DNA of 56,989 nucleotides, from positions 1-56,989 of the forward strand of contig JBFICW010000015.1 of NCBI GenBank assembly GCA_041581635.1, given 5' to 3'. Origin of the DNA: Porticoccus sp041581635 (GTDB lineage Bacteria > Pseudomonadota > Gammaproteobacteria > Pseudomonadales > Porticoccaceae). The stretch's first letter is position 1. Each line of letters opens with the position of its first letter. The translations under genes were made by a program, and so were the position numbers. Below, piece by piece: positions 49,333 through 56,989 of this stretch. The notes beneath the pieces are model-generated. The model was given only the letters and a program-made list of their open reading frames with translations. It did no database searches and had not been told where the DNA came from.

Positions 49333-52164
49333 TTAATAACTCAAAGCTTCGTTTATGAATTTTTCCTGCTCTTCCAAGTGTACCGACATGTAGCCACATG
49401 CTGGTGCAGCAGAAGCCTCACGACCGACATACCTCAATAACAAATCTTTATTAAACATTGCAAGTACGTGACGCATATGGTGTTGACTACTGTACCACGC
49501 ACCCTGATTAACCGGTTCCTCCTGACACCAGACCACATCTGTAAGATTGGTGTATCCTTCAAATGCCTCGAGTAGGTCTTTGTCAGGGAATGGATACAAT
49601 TGCTCGATACGAACCAAAGCAATGTCATCGATTCCTTTTTCCAGCCGGGCTTCGTAAAGGTGGTAATAAACCTTACCGGAACAAAGTATCAAACGGCGGG
49701 CTTTTGCCTTATCAACCTCAACATCCTGAATAAGGTTCTGGAATTCTCCATTAGCTAAGTCCTCCAGCGTAGATGTTGCTAGCTTATGACGCAATATCCA
49801 TTTCGGACTCATAACAACCAGAGGTCGGCGCATTGGTCGTATAGCCTGTCGGCGTATCATGTGGTAGACCTGGGCGGGCGTGGTCGGAATACAAACCTGA
49901 ATATTATGCTCGGCACAAAGCTGTAGATAACGCTCTAAACGTGCCGACGAATGTTCTGGCCCCTGCCCTTCATAGCCGTGTGGCAACAACATGGTTAAGC
50001 CACACATACGGCCCCATTTATGTTCACCACTGGTAATAAACTGATCAATGACAACTTGAGCGCCATTTGCGAAGTCACCAAACTGAGCTTCCCAGATGAC
50101 CAGCCCTGATGGCGACGTCGATGCATAACCATATTCAAAACCCAAGACAGCCTCTTCTGAAAGAAAAGAATCATAGATTTCAAAAGCTGATGGATGCTCG
50201 GGCAATGCTTTTAACGGAATGTAGCTTTCTCCATCGCGCTGATTATGTACAACAGCGTGACGATGAGAGAACGTGCCTCGACCAATATCTTGGCCCGTCA
50301 TCCGAATAGGATAGCCTTCATCGAGTAGAGTGGCGTAGGCAAGCAACTCAGCCATGCCCCAGTTGAGAGCTAGTGCCCCCCCTGCCATTTTCCGGCGATC
50401 TTCGTAGATTTTTTCTACCTGACGCTGCGTGACAATACCTTCGGGCACTTGCGTTATTTTTTCAGCGAGATCCTGAAGTTTTTTCAAGGGATACGTGGTA
50501 TCTGCTGGTGTGTTCCAATCCTGATCAAGATAAGGGGTCCAATCAACAAATGGCGCCTCATCCGGTTCAGATACCAGCTTATTAACTACATTTTCGCCTC
50601 GATCAAGGGTGTCGCGATATTCTGTCAGTAAGCGGTCAGCATCTTTTTGATTAATAATGCCTTCATTAACTAGCCTGTCTGCATAAAGAGCGCGAGTGGT
50701 CTTATGTTTTTTGATGATCTGATACATCAAGGGCTGGGTTGATGACGGCTCATCAGTTTCGTTGTGACCGCGACGACGATAGCATACAAGGTCAATCACA
50801 ATATCTTTCTTGAACTGATATCGATAATCCATTGCTAGAAAAGTAGCAAACATAACCGCATCGGGGTCATCAGCATTCACATGAATAATAGGTGCCTGCA
50901 CCATTTTTGCGATATCAGTACAGTACTCAGTTGAGCGGGCATCTTCTTTTAGGTTCGTAGTAAAACCAACCTGATTGTTGATAACCAAATGTACCGAGCC
51001 ACCAGTTTTATAACCGCGGATTTGTGACATCTGGAAGGTTTCCATGACGACACCTTGGCCAGCGAAAGCCGCATCACCATGGACGACGATGGGAACCACC
51101 TGGCTACCTTCGGTATCATGGCGCCGATCCTGACGAGCTCTTGCCGACCCTTCTGCTACGGGTGCTGCAATTTCTAAATGGGATGGGTTAAACATCAATG
51201 CCAAGTGGATTTCACCGCCAGGTGTCATAACATTTGATGAGAACCCTTGGTGATATTTAACATCACCGGAGGTATCGACATGTCGCCGCCCTTCAAATTC
51301 AGCAAATAATTCCGCAGGATTTTTACCTAGAACATTGACTAAGACATTAAGACGACCACGGTGCGCCATAGTCAGTACAACTTCTTTCGCGCCATACTCC
51401 CCAGCACGTTCAATCATTCCGTCGAGCATCGGAATCAAAGATTCGCCACCCTCAAGACCAAAACGTTTAGTACCAGGATATTTTGAATCGAGGTGCCTTT
51501 CTAAGCCCTCTGCCGCAGACAAGCGCTGTAGTACATACTTGCGCATTTCATCGTCGTAGCTAGGTGTGGAGCGTACGCTTTCAAACCGCTGTTGAAGCCA
51601 CTGCTTTTCAGACAAATCGGTCACATGGCCAAATTCAACGCCAACGTGTCGGCTGTAAGTTTCTTCAAGTGCCGAAATGATTTCTTTTAAGGTCGCTTCC
51701 TGCTTACCAAAGAAAAGAGAGCCACACTGAAATGTGGTATCAAGATCAGCATCGGTTAAACCGTGATAGGAAAGTTCAAGGTCGGGTGCCTGTTCTCTAG
51801 CCCAAAGGTTGAGTGGATCCAGACTGGCCTTCTGATGGCCACGATTTCTGTGGGAGCTGATTAGTTGAAGAACTTTGACCTGCTTGCGTTCATGCTCAAT
51901 ATTGACCCCACCAGAACCGGGAGCAGGAACAGGTCTCGCCCTACGGCGACCCATTAGCTCGAAATGCGACTGCACCGTGGCATGAGACACATCAGTGCCA
52001 CTATGTTCATTTATGCGAGGAAGAGAGTCAAAGAAAGAGCGCCACTCATCAGGGACTCCATTGGGCTGGTGAAGATAGGTTTCGTACAAGTCTTCAATGT
52101 ATGCGGCATTCCCACCAGATAGGTGTGAGCTACGCAGAAATTGCTGCATGATGCTTTCTGGCAT
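49333..52164 (-). CDS. sucA: 2-oxoglutarate dehydrogenase E1 component
   Basis: This 943-residue thiamine-diphosphate enzyme decarboxylates 2-oxoglutarate. Motifs include the N-terminal GGNAAYIEDLYETYLHQP, LTMAHRGRLNVLVNVLGK, the ThDP segment GDAAFAGQGVVMETFQMS with NNQVGFTTN, and RRRGHNETDEPSSTQPLMY. The C-terminal part includes EYGYASTSPSGLVIWEAQFGDF. Length matches the family. It begins 79 bp after sdhB, across a hairpin at 52201-52222, so part of the operon's output may be adjusted there. Confidence 0.97.
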   Translation of the reverse strand: MPESIMQQFLRSSHLSGGNAAYIEDLYETYLHQPNGVPDEWRSFFDSLPRINEHSGTDVSHATVQSHFELMGRRRARPVPAPGSGGVNIEHERKQVKVLQLISSHRNRGHQKASLDPLNLWAREQAPDLELSYHGLTDADLDTTFQCGSLFFGKQEATLKEIISALEETYSRHVGVEFGHVTDLSEKQWLQQRFESVRSTPSYDDEMRKYVLQRLSAAEGLERHLDSKYPGTKRFGLEGGESLIPMLDGMIERAGEYGAKEVVLTMAHRGRLNVLVNVLGKNPAELFAEFEGRRHVDTSGDVKYHQGFSSNVMTPGGEIHLALMFNPSHLEIAAPVAEGSARARQDRRHDTEGSQVVPIVVHGDAAFAGQGVVMETFQMSQIRGYKTGGSVHLVINNQVGFTTNLKEDARSTEYCTDIAKMVQAPIIHVNADDPDAVMFATFLAMDYRYQFKKDIVIDLVCYRRRGHNETDEPSSTQPLMYQIIKKHKTTRALYADRLVNEGIINQKDADRLLTEYRDTLDRGENVVNKLVSEPDEAPFVDWTPYLDQDWNTPADTTYPLKKLQDLAEKITQVPEGIVTQRQVEKIYEDRRKMAGGALALNWGMAELLAYATLLDEGYPIRMTGQDIGRGTFSHRHAVVHNQRDGESYIPLKALPEHPSAFEIYDSFLSEEAVLGFEYGYASTSPSGLVIWEAQFGDFANGAQVVIDQFITSGEHKWGRMCGLTMLLPHGYEGQGPEHSSARLERYLQLCAEHNIQVCIPTTPAQVYHMIRRQAIRPMRRPLVVMSPKWILRHKLATSTLEDLANGEFQNLIQDVEVDKAKARRLILCSGKVYYHLYEARLEKGIDDIALVRIEQLYPFPDKDLLEAFEGYTNLTDVVWCQEEPVNQGAWYSSQHHMRHVLAMFNKDLLLRYVGREASAAPACGYMSVHLEEQEKFINEALSY

Positions 52165-52200
52165 CGATCTGTTCCCTATGGTCTAGACACAGAATTATCA

Positions 52201-52222
52201 AGACCCTCCAAACAGAGGGTCT
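52201..52222 (-). other. Perfect stem-loop in the sdhB-sucA intercistronic gap
   Basis: AGACCCTC and GAGGGTCT form an 8-bp perfect stem with a 6-nt loop, 36 bp upstream of the sucA ATG. On the minus strand no T-run follows. It may be an RNA processing or stability element, or a leaky terminator between sdh and suc. Confidence 0.6.
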
Positions 52223-52243
52223 AGCGGATTTTACGTAATGTTC

Positions 52244-52948
52244 CTAGGTAGCACTTCTCAACAACATGTTGCGAATATGACCAATTGCCTTGGTGGGATT
52301 CAGCCCTTTTGGACATACAGCAACACAATTCTGTATACCATGACATCTGAACACACTGAAAGGATCATCGAGATTAGCTAAGCGATTTTCTGTATCAGTA
52401 TCGCGGGTATCAACTAAGAAACGGTATGCCTGCAACAAGCCCGCTGGTCCAATAAACTTATCTGGGTTCCACCAGAATGATGGACAGCTAGTTGAGCAAC
52501 AAGCACAGAGAATACACTCGTAAAGACCATCAAGCTTCTCGCGATCTTCAGGAGATTGAAGGCGCTCAATAGCGGGGGCTGGCTCATCGTTTACCAAGTA
52601 TGGTTTGATTTTTTTATACTGGGCATAGAACTGGCTCATATCAATCACCAGATCACGAATAACCGGCAAACCTGGAAGTGGACGAAGAACTAGCTTTCCA
52701 TCCTTCACGCATTCGGACAACGGCTTAATACATGCCAGTCCATTCTTACCACTAATATTCATACCATCAGAACCACACACACCCTCGCGACATGATCGGC
52801 GATAGGCCAGCGTAGTATCCTGAGCTTTCAACAGCTCCAGTACATCGAGCACCATCAGGTCTTTGCCGCCGGTGTCAACTTCATAGTCCTGCATATACGG
52901 CGCTTCGTCCGTCTCAGGGTTGTAACGATAAACACTTACTTTCAACAT
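52244..52948 (-). CDS. sdhB: Succinate dehydrogenase iron-sulfur subunit
   Basis: This 234-residue protein carries three clusters. The [2Fe-2S] ligands lie in RRSCREGVCGSDGMN and GLACIKP, the [4Fe-4S] in CILCACCSTSCPS and the [3Fe-4S] in CHGIQNCVAVCPKGLNP. It relays electrons from SdhA flavin to quinone. It starts MLKVSVYRYNPETDEAP, 17 bp after sdhA. Normal length. Confidence 0.97.
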   Translation of the reverse strand: MLKVSVYRYNPETDEAPYMQDYEVDTGGKDLMVLDVLELLKAQDTTLAYRRSCREGVCGSDGMNISGKNGLACIKPLSECVKDGKLVLRPLPGLPVIRDLVIDMSQFYAQYKKIKPYLVNDEPAPAIERLQSPEDREKLDGLYECILCACCSTSCPSFWWNPDKFIGPAGLLQAYRFLVDTRDTDTENRLANLDDPFSVFRCHGIQNCVAVCPKGLNPTKAIGHIRNMLLRSAT

Positions 52949-52965
52949 GGCTCAACAAACTCTTA

Positions 52966-54744
52966 TTAGTAGACCCGAGCTTTCGGTGCGAAGGCTTCCA
53001 TAGTCTTGGGTGAAAAGTTTACATCACGCTTACCAACACGCTTGTCTGCGGGGAAGTACATAGAATGACACAACCAATTTACATCATCACGCTCAGAGAA
53101 ATCTTCGCGAGCATGTGCCCCACGGCTTTCTTTACGCTCTTCTGCAGTAATGGCTGTTGCTTCGGCCACTTCCAATAGGTTTTGCAGTTCGAGTGCTTCG
53201 ATACGCGCTGTATTGTAGGCGTTGCTTTTATCATCAAGACGTACATTTTCGATACGTGGGCGCAAAGCTTCAAGCTTCTTAATACCTTCTTGCATAAAGT
53301 CGCCGCGTCGGAATACACCGAAATGGTGCTGCATAATATTTTGCAGCTCTTCACGCAGTTCAGCCGCACCTTCACCATCATTGTTACTAGTGTTTAAGCG
53401 GTTCAGGCGAGCCATAGCGGCATTAATATGCTCTTCTGTCGGTTCTTCGAGATGAATCCCTTCACGAAGAGACTTTTCAATAAACAAACCTGAAGATCGA
53501 CCAAACACAACAAGGTCAAGTAGTGAGTTACCACCCAAACGGTTAGCGCCGTGAACAGAAACACAAGCTGCTTCACCACAGGCGTAGAGACCGTCGATAA
53601 CCTCAGGATTCCCTTCAGCATCAAGTGACAGAGCTTGGCCATCAACATTGGTGGGAACACCACCCATCATATAGTGACAAGTTGGGATAACCGGTACTGG
53701 TTCCTTGACTGGGTCTGCGTGAGCGAATGTGCGTGAAAGCTCGCAAATACCGGGCAAACGGCTTTCCAAAACTTCTTCACCAAGGTGATCAAGTTTCAGG
53801 TAAACGTGGTCACCCTTCTCTCCACAACCTTTACCAGCAAGAATCTCCAGTGTCATTGAACGAGCAACAACATCACGCGAAGCAAGGTCTTTGGCGTTGG
53901 GCGCATAACGCTCCATGAAACGCTCGCCATCTTTGTTGACCAGGTAGCCACCCTCGCCACGACAACCTTCAGTGACAAGTACACCTGCACCAGCAATGCC
54001 GGTTGGGTGGAATTGCCACATTTCAATATCCTGGACGGGGAAACCTGCGCGGAGCGCCATTCCAACTCCATCACCCGTATTAATGTGAGCATTTGTCGTA
54101 GAGGCGTAGATACGGCCTGCGCCACCAGTAGCGAGTACGGTCGCTTTTGATTTAACAAAAACAGTCTCACCTGTTTCGATATCGATCGCAATAACACCAA
54201 CTACGGCATTGTCGGCATTTTTAACAAGGTCAACAGCAAACCATTCATTAAAGAATACGGTGTCGTGTTTAACATTGTTTTGATACAGGGTATGTAACAG
54301 TGCGTGGCCTGTACGGTCGGCAGCAGCACAAGTACGCGCGGCCTGGCCACCTTCACCAAAATTCTTCGATTGACCGCCGAAAGGACGCTGATAAATACGG
54401 CCTTCTTCAGTCCGGGAAAAGGGTAAGCCCATATGGTCGAGTTCAAATACAGCCTCTGGACCGACAGAGCACATATACTCAATCGCGTCCTGATCGCCAA
54501 TGTAATCGGAGCCCTTAACTGTATCGTACATATGCCAGCGCCAGTCATCATTGGGGTCATCACTGGCAATTGCACAAGTAATGCCGCCTTGCGCAGATAC
54601 TGTATGTGAGCGAGTCGGGAACACTTTCGTAATTACCGCTGTTTTATAACCAGACTGAGCCAGTTGAAGAGCCGCGCGCATACCAGCTCCGCCGCCTCCG
54701 ACAATCACCCCATCAAAAGAAATAGTTCTTATGCTACTACTCAT
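52966..54744 (-). CDS. sdhA: Succinate dehydrogenase flavoprotein subunit
   Basis: This 592-residue FAD subunit oxidises succinate to fumarate. The N-terminal motif is GVIVGGGGAGMRAAL, and the His that binds FAD covalently is in RSHTVSAQGG. Active-site segments are GRGEGGYLVN-type (CRGEGGYLVNKDGERFM) and HGANRLGGNSLLDLVVFG. I set the start at the ATG 54744, four bases after the sdhD stop and downstream of a GGGG motif. A longer TTG reading to 54771 would overlap sdhD. Confidence 0.97.
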   Translation of the reverse strand: MSSSIRTISFDGVIVGGGGAGMRAALQLAQSGYKTAVITKVFPTRSHTVSAQGGITCAIASDDPNDDWRWHMYDTVKGSDYIGDQDAIEYMCSVGPEAVFELDHMGLPFSRTEEGRIYQRPFGGQSKNFGEGGQAARTCAAADRTGHALLHTLYQNNVKHDTVFFNEWFAVDLVKNADNAVVGVIAIDIETGETVFVKSKATVLATGGAGRIYASTTNAHINTGDGVGMALRAGFPVQDIEMWQFHPTGIAGAGVLVTEGCRGEGGYLVNKDGERFMERYAPNAKDLASRDVVARSMTLEILAGKGCGEKGDHVYLKLDHLGEEVLESRLPGICELSRTFAHADPVKEPVPVIPTCHYMMGGVPTNVDGQALSLDAEGNPEVIDGLYACGEAACVSVHGANRLGGNSLLDLVVFGRSSGLFIEKSLREGIHLEEPTEEHINAAMARLNRLNTSNNDGEGAAELREELQNIMQHHFGVFRRGDFMQEGIKKLEALRPRIENVRLDDKSNAYNTARIEALELQNLLEVAEATAITAEERKESRGAHAREDFSERDDVNWLCHSMYFPADKRVGKRDVNFSPKTMEAFAPKARVY

Positions 54745-54748
54745 GGAT

Positions 54749-55117
54749 TCAAATTCCCCAAACAATATCAAGTGCCCAAATGAGATATACCAAGGTGATG
54801 GTAATCATGCCCAACTGGAAAAAAATTCTCAGTGGTGTCGCCTTAGGCCCCAGAAGACGGACAGTTACATAGTCAGTCAGTACAGCCCACAGACCAATCC
54901 ACGCATGTATTGCAATAGATAGCACTGTAAGAACGTTTAACACCTTCATACAGATATGACTATTTAATGCGAGCCATTGGTTATAATCGAGACCGGGATT
55001 AGCCAGAAGATAAAAAGTAACAAAAACGACGTATAACGCCATAACAACAGCGGTAGAACGTTGCAGCAGCCAATCAGACAAGCCGCTTCGTCCAAAACTT
55101 GTAACGTTAGTTATCAT
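54749..55117 (-). CDS. sdhD: Succinate dehydrogenase membrane anchor subunit
   Basis: From the ATG at 55117 the protein has 122 residues and three hydrophobic helices (AVVMALYVVFVTFYLLA; VLNVLTVLSIAIHAWIGLWAVL; FFQLGMITITLVYLIWAL). The haem b ligand His is expected in IAIHAWIGLW and the conserved Asp-Tyr follows in TDYV. The start codon overlaps the sdhC stop as ATGA. An in-frame ATG at 55129 is possible but would extend into sdhC. Confidence 0.93.
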   Translation of the reverse strand: MITNVTSFGRSGLSDWLLQRSTAVVMALYVVFVTFYLLANPGLDYNQWLALNSHICMKVLNVLTVLSIAIHAWIGLWAVLTDYVTVRLLGPKATPLRIFFQLGMITITLVYLIWALDIVWGI

Positions 55118-55491
55118 GCCCATACCCAAACTCCAGCCAGAACAATTAGTACAGCAGCAACAATCAATGCGATTTTTGCTCCCAAGCGTCCACCCTCAAG
55201 TGTTTCACCTACACCAAAATCCATCACCAAGTGACGGATGCCCGCTACCATGTGGTAGGCAAGCGCAGCCAATGAAGCCCAGATGATAAATTGACAAAAA
55301 GTGCTGCCTATACAATCTTTAACGGCGTTAAAGCTTTCTTCCGAAGACAGGCTTGCATCTAACACCCAAAGAAACACAGCAATCGCAGCAAAGAGCACAA
55401 CGCCAGAAACTCGGTGAAGAATGGATACATATGAGGTGATCGGAAGCTGAATGGTTCCGATATCGAGATTTACAGGTCTTTTCTTGTTCAC
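55114..55491 (-). CDS. sdhC: Succinate dehydrogenase cytochrome b556 subunit
   Basis: This 125-residue membrane subunit starts with the family pattern RPVNLDIGTIQLPITSYVSILHRVSG and contains a second conserved block, AYHMVAGIRHLVMDFG, which includes the haem-ligand His. Three helices are seen. It is the first gene of sdhCDAB-sucAB-lpdA-sucCD and has a good promoter 94-122 bp upstream. Confidence 0.94.
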   Translation of the reverse strand: MNKKRPVNLDIGTIQLPITSYVSILHRVSGVVLFAAIAVFLWVLDASLSSEESFNAVKDCIGSTFCQFIIWASLAALAYHMVAGIRHLVMDFGVGETLEGGRLGAKIALIVAAVLIVLAGVWVWA

Positions 55492-55584
55492 GGTATTTAC
55501 ACCTTATATCTGCACAATAAAGCAGAGATAAATGTAGGGGAATCGGCAGGCATTTCTGACATGCCGGGCTAAAATCGGTGGGAA

Positions 55585-55613
55585 ATTATAGAAACATTGC
55601 CCAGTGATTACAA
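55585..55613 (-). promoter_or_regulatory. Sigma-70 promoter of the sdh-suc operon
   Basis: On the minus strand TTGTAA (55608-55613) and TATAAT (55585-55590) are separated by exactly 17 bp. The predicted start lies near 55578, giving a leader of about 87 nt before sdhC. Confidence 0.65.
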
Positions 55614-55730
55614 TGGAGGAATAAGATGTAATGTGTAAAATACGGCTAATATGTAAATAAACTACAAAACTATTACCCTGAGGCATATTCAGTATTCATT
55701 TAATCTATGCAAACTAATCCCTCAGTAAAA

Positions 55731-55758
55731 TTGACAAATACCACGAGCAAGTTATAGT
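55731..55758 (+). promoter_or_regulatory. Sigma-70 promoter of gltA
   Basis: A consensus -35 TTGACA (55731-55736) and TATAGT (55753-55758) are separated by 16 bp. The predicted leader before the gltA ATG is about 65 nt. The 338-bp gap between sdhC and gltA holds this and the divergent sdh promoter; no gene is seen in it. Confidence 0.65.
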
Positions 55759-55829
55759 TTCCGGCCTCTGTTTTAGTTAGCAATCGCTACTGTTTGCTGG
55801 CATCGATCTAGGACTCGTAGGAGAATCCA

Positions 55830-56989
55830 ATGAGCAATAAGAAATTCCACCTCTCTGAAGAAGGTACAGACACTTCTATAGAGCTACCGGTTCTAAGCAG
55901 TACTCTTGGGCAAGATGTTATCGATATTGCCAGGGTTCCCGAGACAGGCTGCTTTACATTTGATCCAGGTTTTGGTGCTACAGCGTCTTGTGAATCAGCC
56001 ATTACCTTTATTGACGGCGGAAAGGGAGTTCTTTTACACCGCGGCTACCCCATTGAGCAATTAGCAGCAAATTCAGATTTTCTCGAAACCTGCTACCTTT
56101 TAATTAATGGCGAACTTCCTTCTGCTTCAGAGAAGAAAGCTTTCGAGCAAACCATTAAAGATCATAACAACGTAGAAAGCTCTGTAGAGCAGTTTATGGC
56201 TGGTTTTAGCCCGGGATCACATCCCATGGCCATGCTTTGTGCTGTAGTGGCTGCTACATCAGCCACTTATCATGACAGCACTGACGTAGCTAATGCTGAT
56301 GACAGAAACCTCACCATCATCAGACTACTTGCGAAAATGCCCATTTGGGCTGCCATGTGCCACAAACATTTCTCTGGTCAGCCCTATGTAGCCCCAAACA
56401 ATGACCTGAGCTACTCCGAAAACTTCCTAAACATGATGTTTGGAGAACCAGGTAAAGAAGCCAACATAAGCCCGGTATTGTCTAAAGCCATGGACTTAAT
56501 CTTCTTGCTACATGCTGATCACGAGCAAAATGCATCCACTTCTACTGTACGACTCTCGGGTTCTTCCGGTGCAAATCCGTTTGCCTGTATTGCTGCGGGT
56601 ATTGCTGCACTCTGGGGCCCAGCACACGGTGGTGCCAACCAGGCTGTACTGGAAATGCTGGAAGAAATTGGTGATGAAAAGAACATCGATGAATTTATTC
56701 TTCGTGCCAAGGATAAAGAAGATTCATTCCGTTTGATGGGCTTTGGTCACCGGGTCTACAAAAACTTTGATCCTCGCGCCAAAGTGATGAAAGAAACTTG
56801 TGATGAAGTTCTCGCTGAACTTGGTCTGGATAATGAGCCCCTCCTAAAAATAGCCAAACGTCTTGAGCAAATCGCGCTAGAAGATGAATATTTCGTTGAG
56901 AAAAAACTCTATCCAAATGTTGATTTCTATTCAGGCATTATCATGAAGGCTATTGGTATTTCTCCTGAGATGTTCACAGTGATCTTTGC
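55830..56989 (+). CDS. gltA: Citrate synthase, type II (3' end beyond window)
   Basis: An open frame from the ATG at 55830, preceded by TAGGAGAAT, runs off the right edge after 386 codons; the family is about 428 residues, so roughly 40 are missing. The sequence is the hexameric, NADH-sensitive gammaproteobacterial type. Motifs are ITFIDGGKGVLLHRGYPIEQLA, the His-containing LLHADHEQNAS, WGPAHGGANQAV and MGFGHRVYKNFDPRA. It condenses acetyl-CoA with oxaloacetate and diverges from sdhCDAB-sucABCD, the same layout as in Pseudomonas. Confidence 0.97.
   Translation, partial: MSNKKFHLSEEGTDTSIELPVLSSTLGQDVIDIARVPETGCFTFDPGFGATASCESAITFIDGGKGVLLHRGYPIEQLAANSDFLETCYLLINGELPSASEKKAFEQTIKDHNNVESSVEQFMAGFSPGSHPMAMLCAVVAATSATYHDSTDVANADDRNLTIIRLLAKMPIWAAMCHKHFSGQPYVAPNNDLSYSENFLNMMFGEPGKEANISPVLSKAMDLIFLLHADHEQNASTSTVRLSGSSGANPFACIAAGIAALWGPAHGGANQAVLEMLEEIGDEKNIDEFILRAKDKEDSFRLMGFGHRVYKNFDPRAKVMKETCDEVLAELGLDNEPLLKIAKRLEQIALEDEYFVEKKLYPNVDFYSGIIMKAIGISPEMFTVIF

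Noticed and set aside
54201..54575. Minus-strand 124-codon frame within sdhA
   Set aside because: It is another frame of the strongly conserved sdhA sequence.
55492..55829. A gene in the sdhC-gltA gap (for example a 60-codon minus-strand frame at 55504-55686)
   Set aside because: The frame overlaps the sdh promoter, lacks a ribosome site and looks like AT-rich chance coding.
1..56989. CRISPR arrays, rRNA, tRNA genes, prophage or IS elements
   Set aside because: No regularly spaced repeats, tRNA-like folds, transposase or integrase sequences were seen in the window.

Overview
The window is a contiguous piece of chromosome from a free-living aerobic gammaproteobacterium related to Pseudomonadales/Cellvibrionales. 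This rests on a moderate GC content, a pabB-thrH-cysH-(CxxC protein)-cysB block, a divergent etfBA/ETF-QO pair, and a gltA // sdhCDAB-sucAB-lpd-sucCD supercluster, all in the order I remember from Pseudomonas. The species cannot be fixed from the sequence. I see no rRNA, tRNA, CRISPR array, insertion sequence, prophage or integrase.

Layout. 1-5.7 kb: the 3' end of hflD, purB, a short roxA-type hydroxylase, gamma-glutamyltransferase, and a GNAT protein fused to a degenerate phospholipase-D-like domain. 5.7-11.9 kb: the glyoxylate-shunt locus (glcB, a LysR regulator, aceA). It is followed by a small gene with an ADP-ribosyltransferase-like motif pattern and by a decayed copy of the aceA 3' end. 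11.9-13.1 kb: a small redox group (haem c lipoprotein, rraA, Rieske protein). 13.3-18.6 kb: pabB, thrH, cysH and a CxxC protein, cysB, and a TauE/SafE-type permease. 18.6-22.4 kb: a 5'-nucleotidase, an alanine-type Na+ symporter paired with a D-cysteine desulfhydrase-like enzyme, and a yajC separated from secDF. 22.5-26.0 kb: bcp, a DUF2244 membrane protein, mdh, and overlapping folM-folK. 26.2-31.0 kb: prc, xthA, then a His/Tyr-rich exported protein, an ECF sigma factor, a small membrane protein and a DUF3106 protein. 31-36.4 kb: etfBA and ETF-QO, a DUF1285 protein, a TetR regulator and a small exported protein. 36.4-44.3 kb: prmB-aroC-MFS, folE, gpsA-DUF4389-sixA, htpG. 44.5-56.99 kb: the TCA-cycle operon, with gltA diverging from it and running off the end.

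How the genes work together. Central carbon metabolism dominates: citrate synthase, oxoglutarate dehydrogenase, succinyl-CoA synthetase, succinate dehydrogenase, malate dehydrogenase, both glyoxylate-shunt enzymes, and the ETF system that takes electrons from beta-oxidation to quinone. Such a set suits growth on acetate, fatty acids and amino acids. Around it lie sulfate assimilation with its regulator CysB, pterin/folate genes (pabB, folE, folK, folM) and chorismate synthesis.

The most notable non-coding observation is a 45-bp element (36 of 45 identical, no gaps, counted by eye). It lies upstream of both glcB and aceA at nearly the same distance from each start codon, with the LysR gene between them. 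The most notable structural oddity is the ART-like gene between aceA and a 55-bp aceA 3'-end relic (45 of 55 identical).
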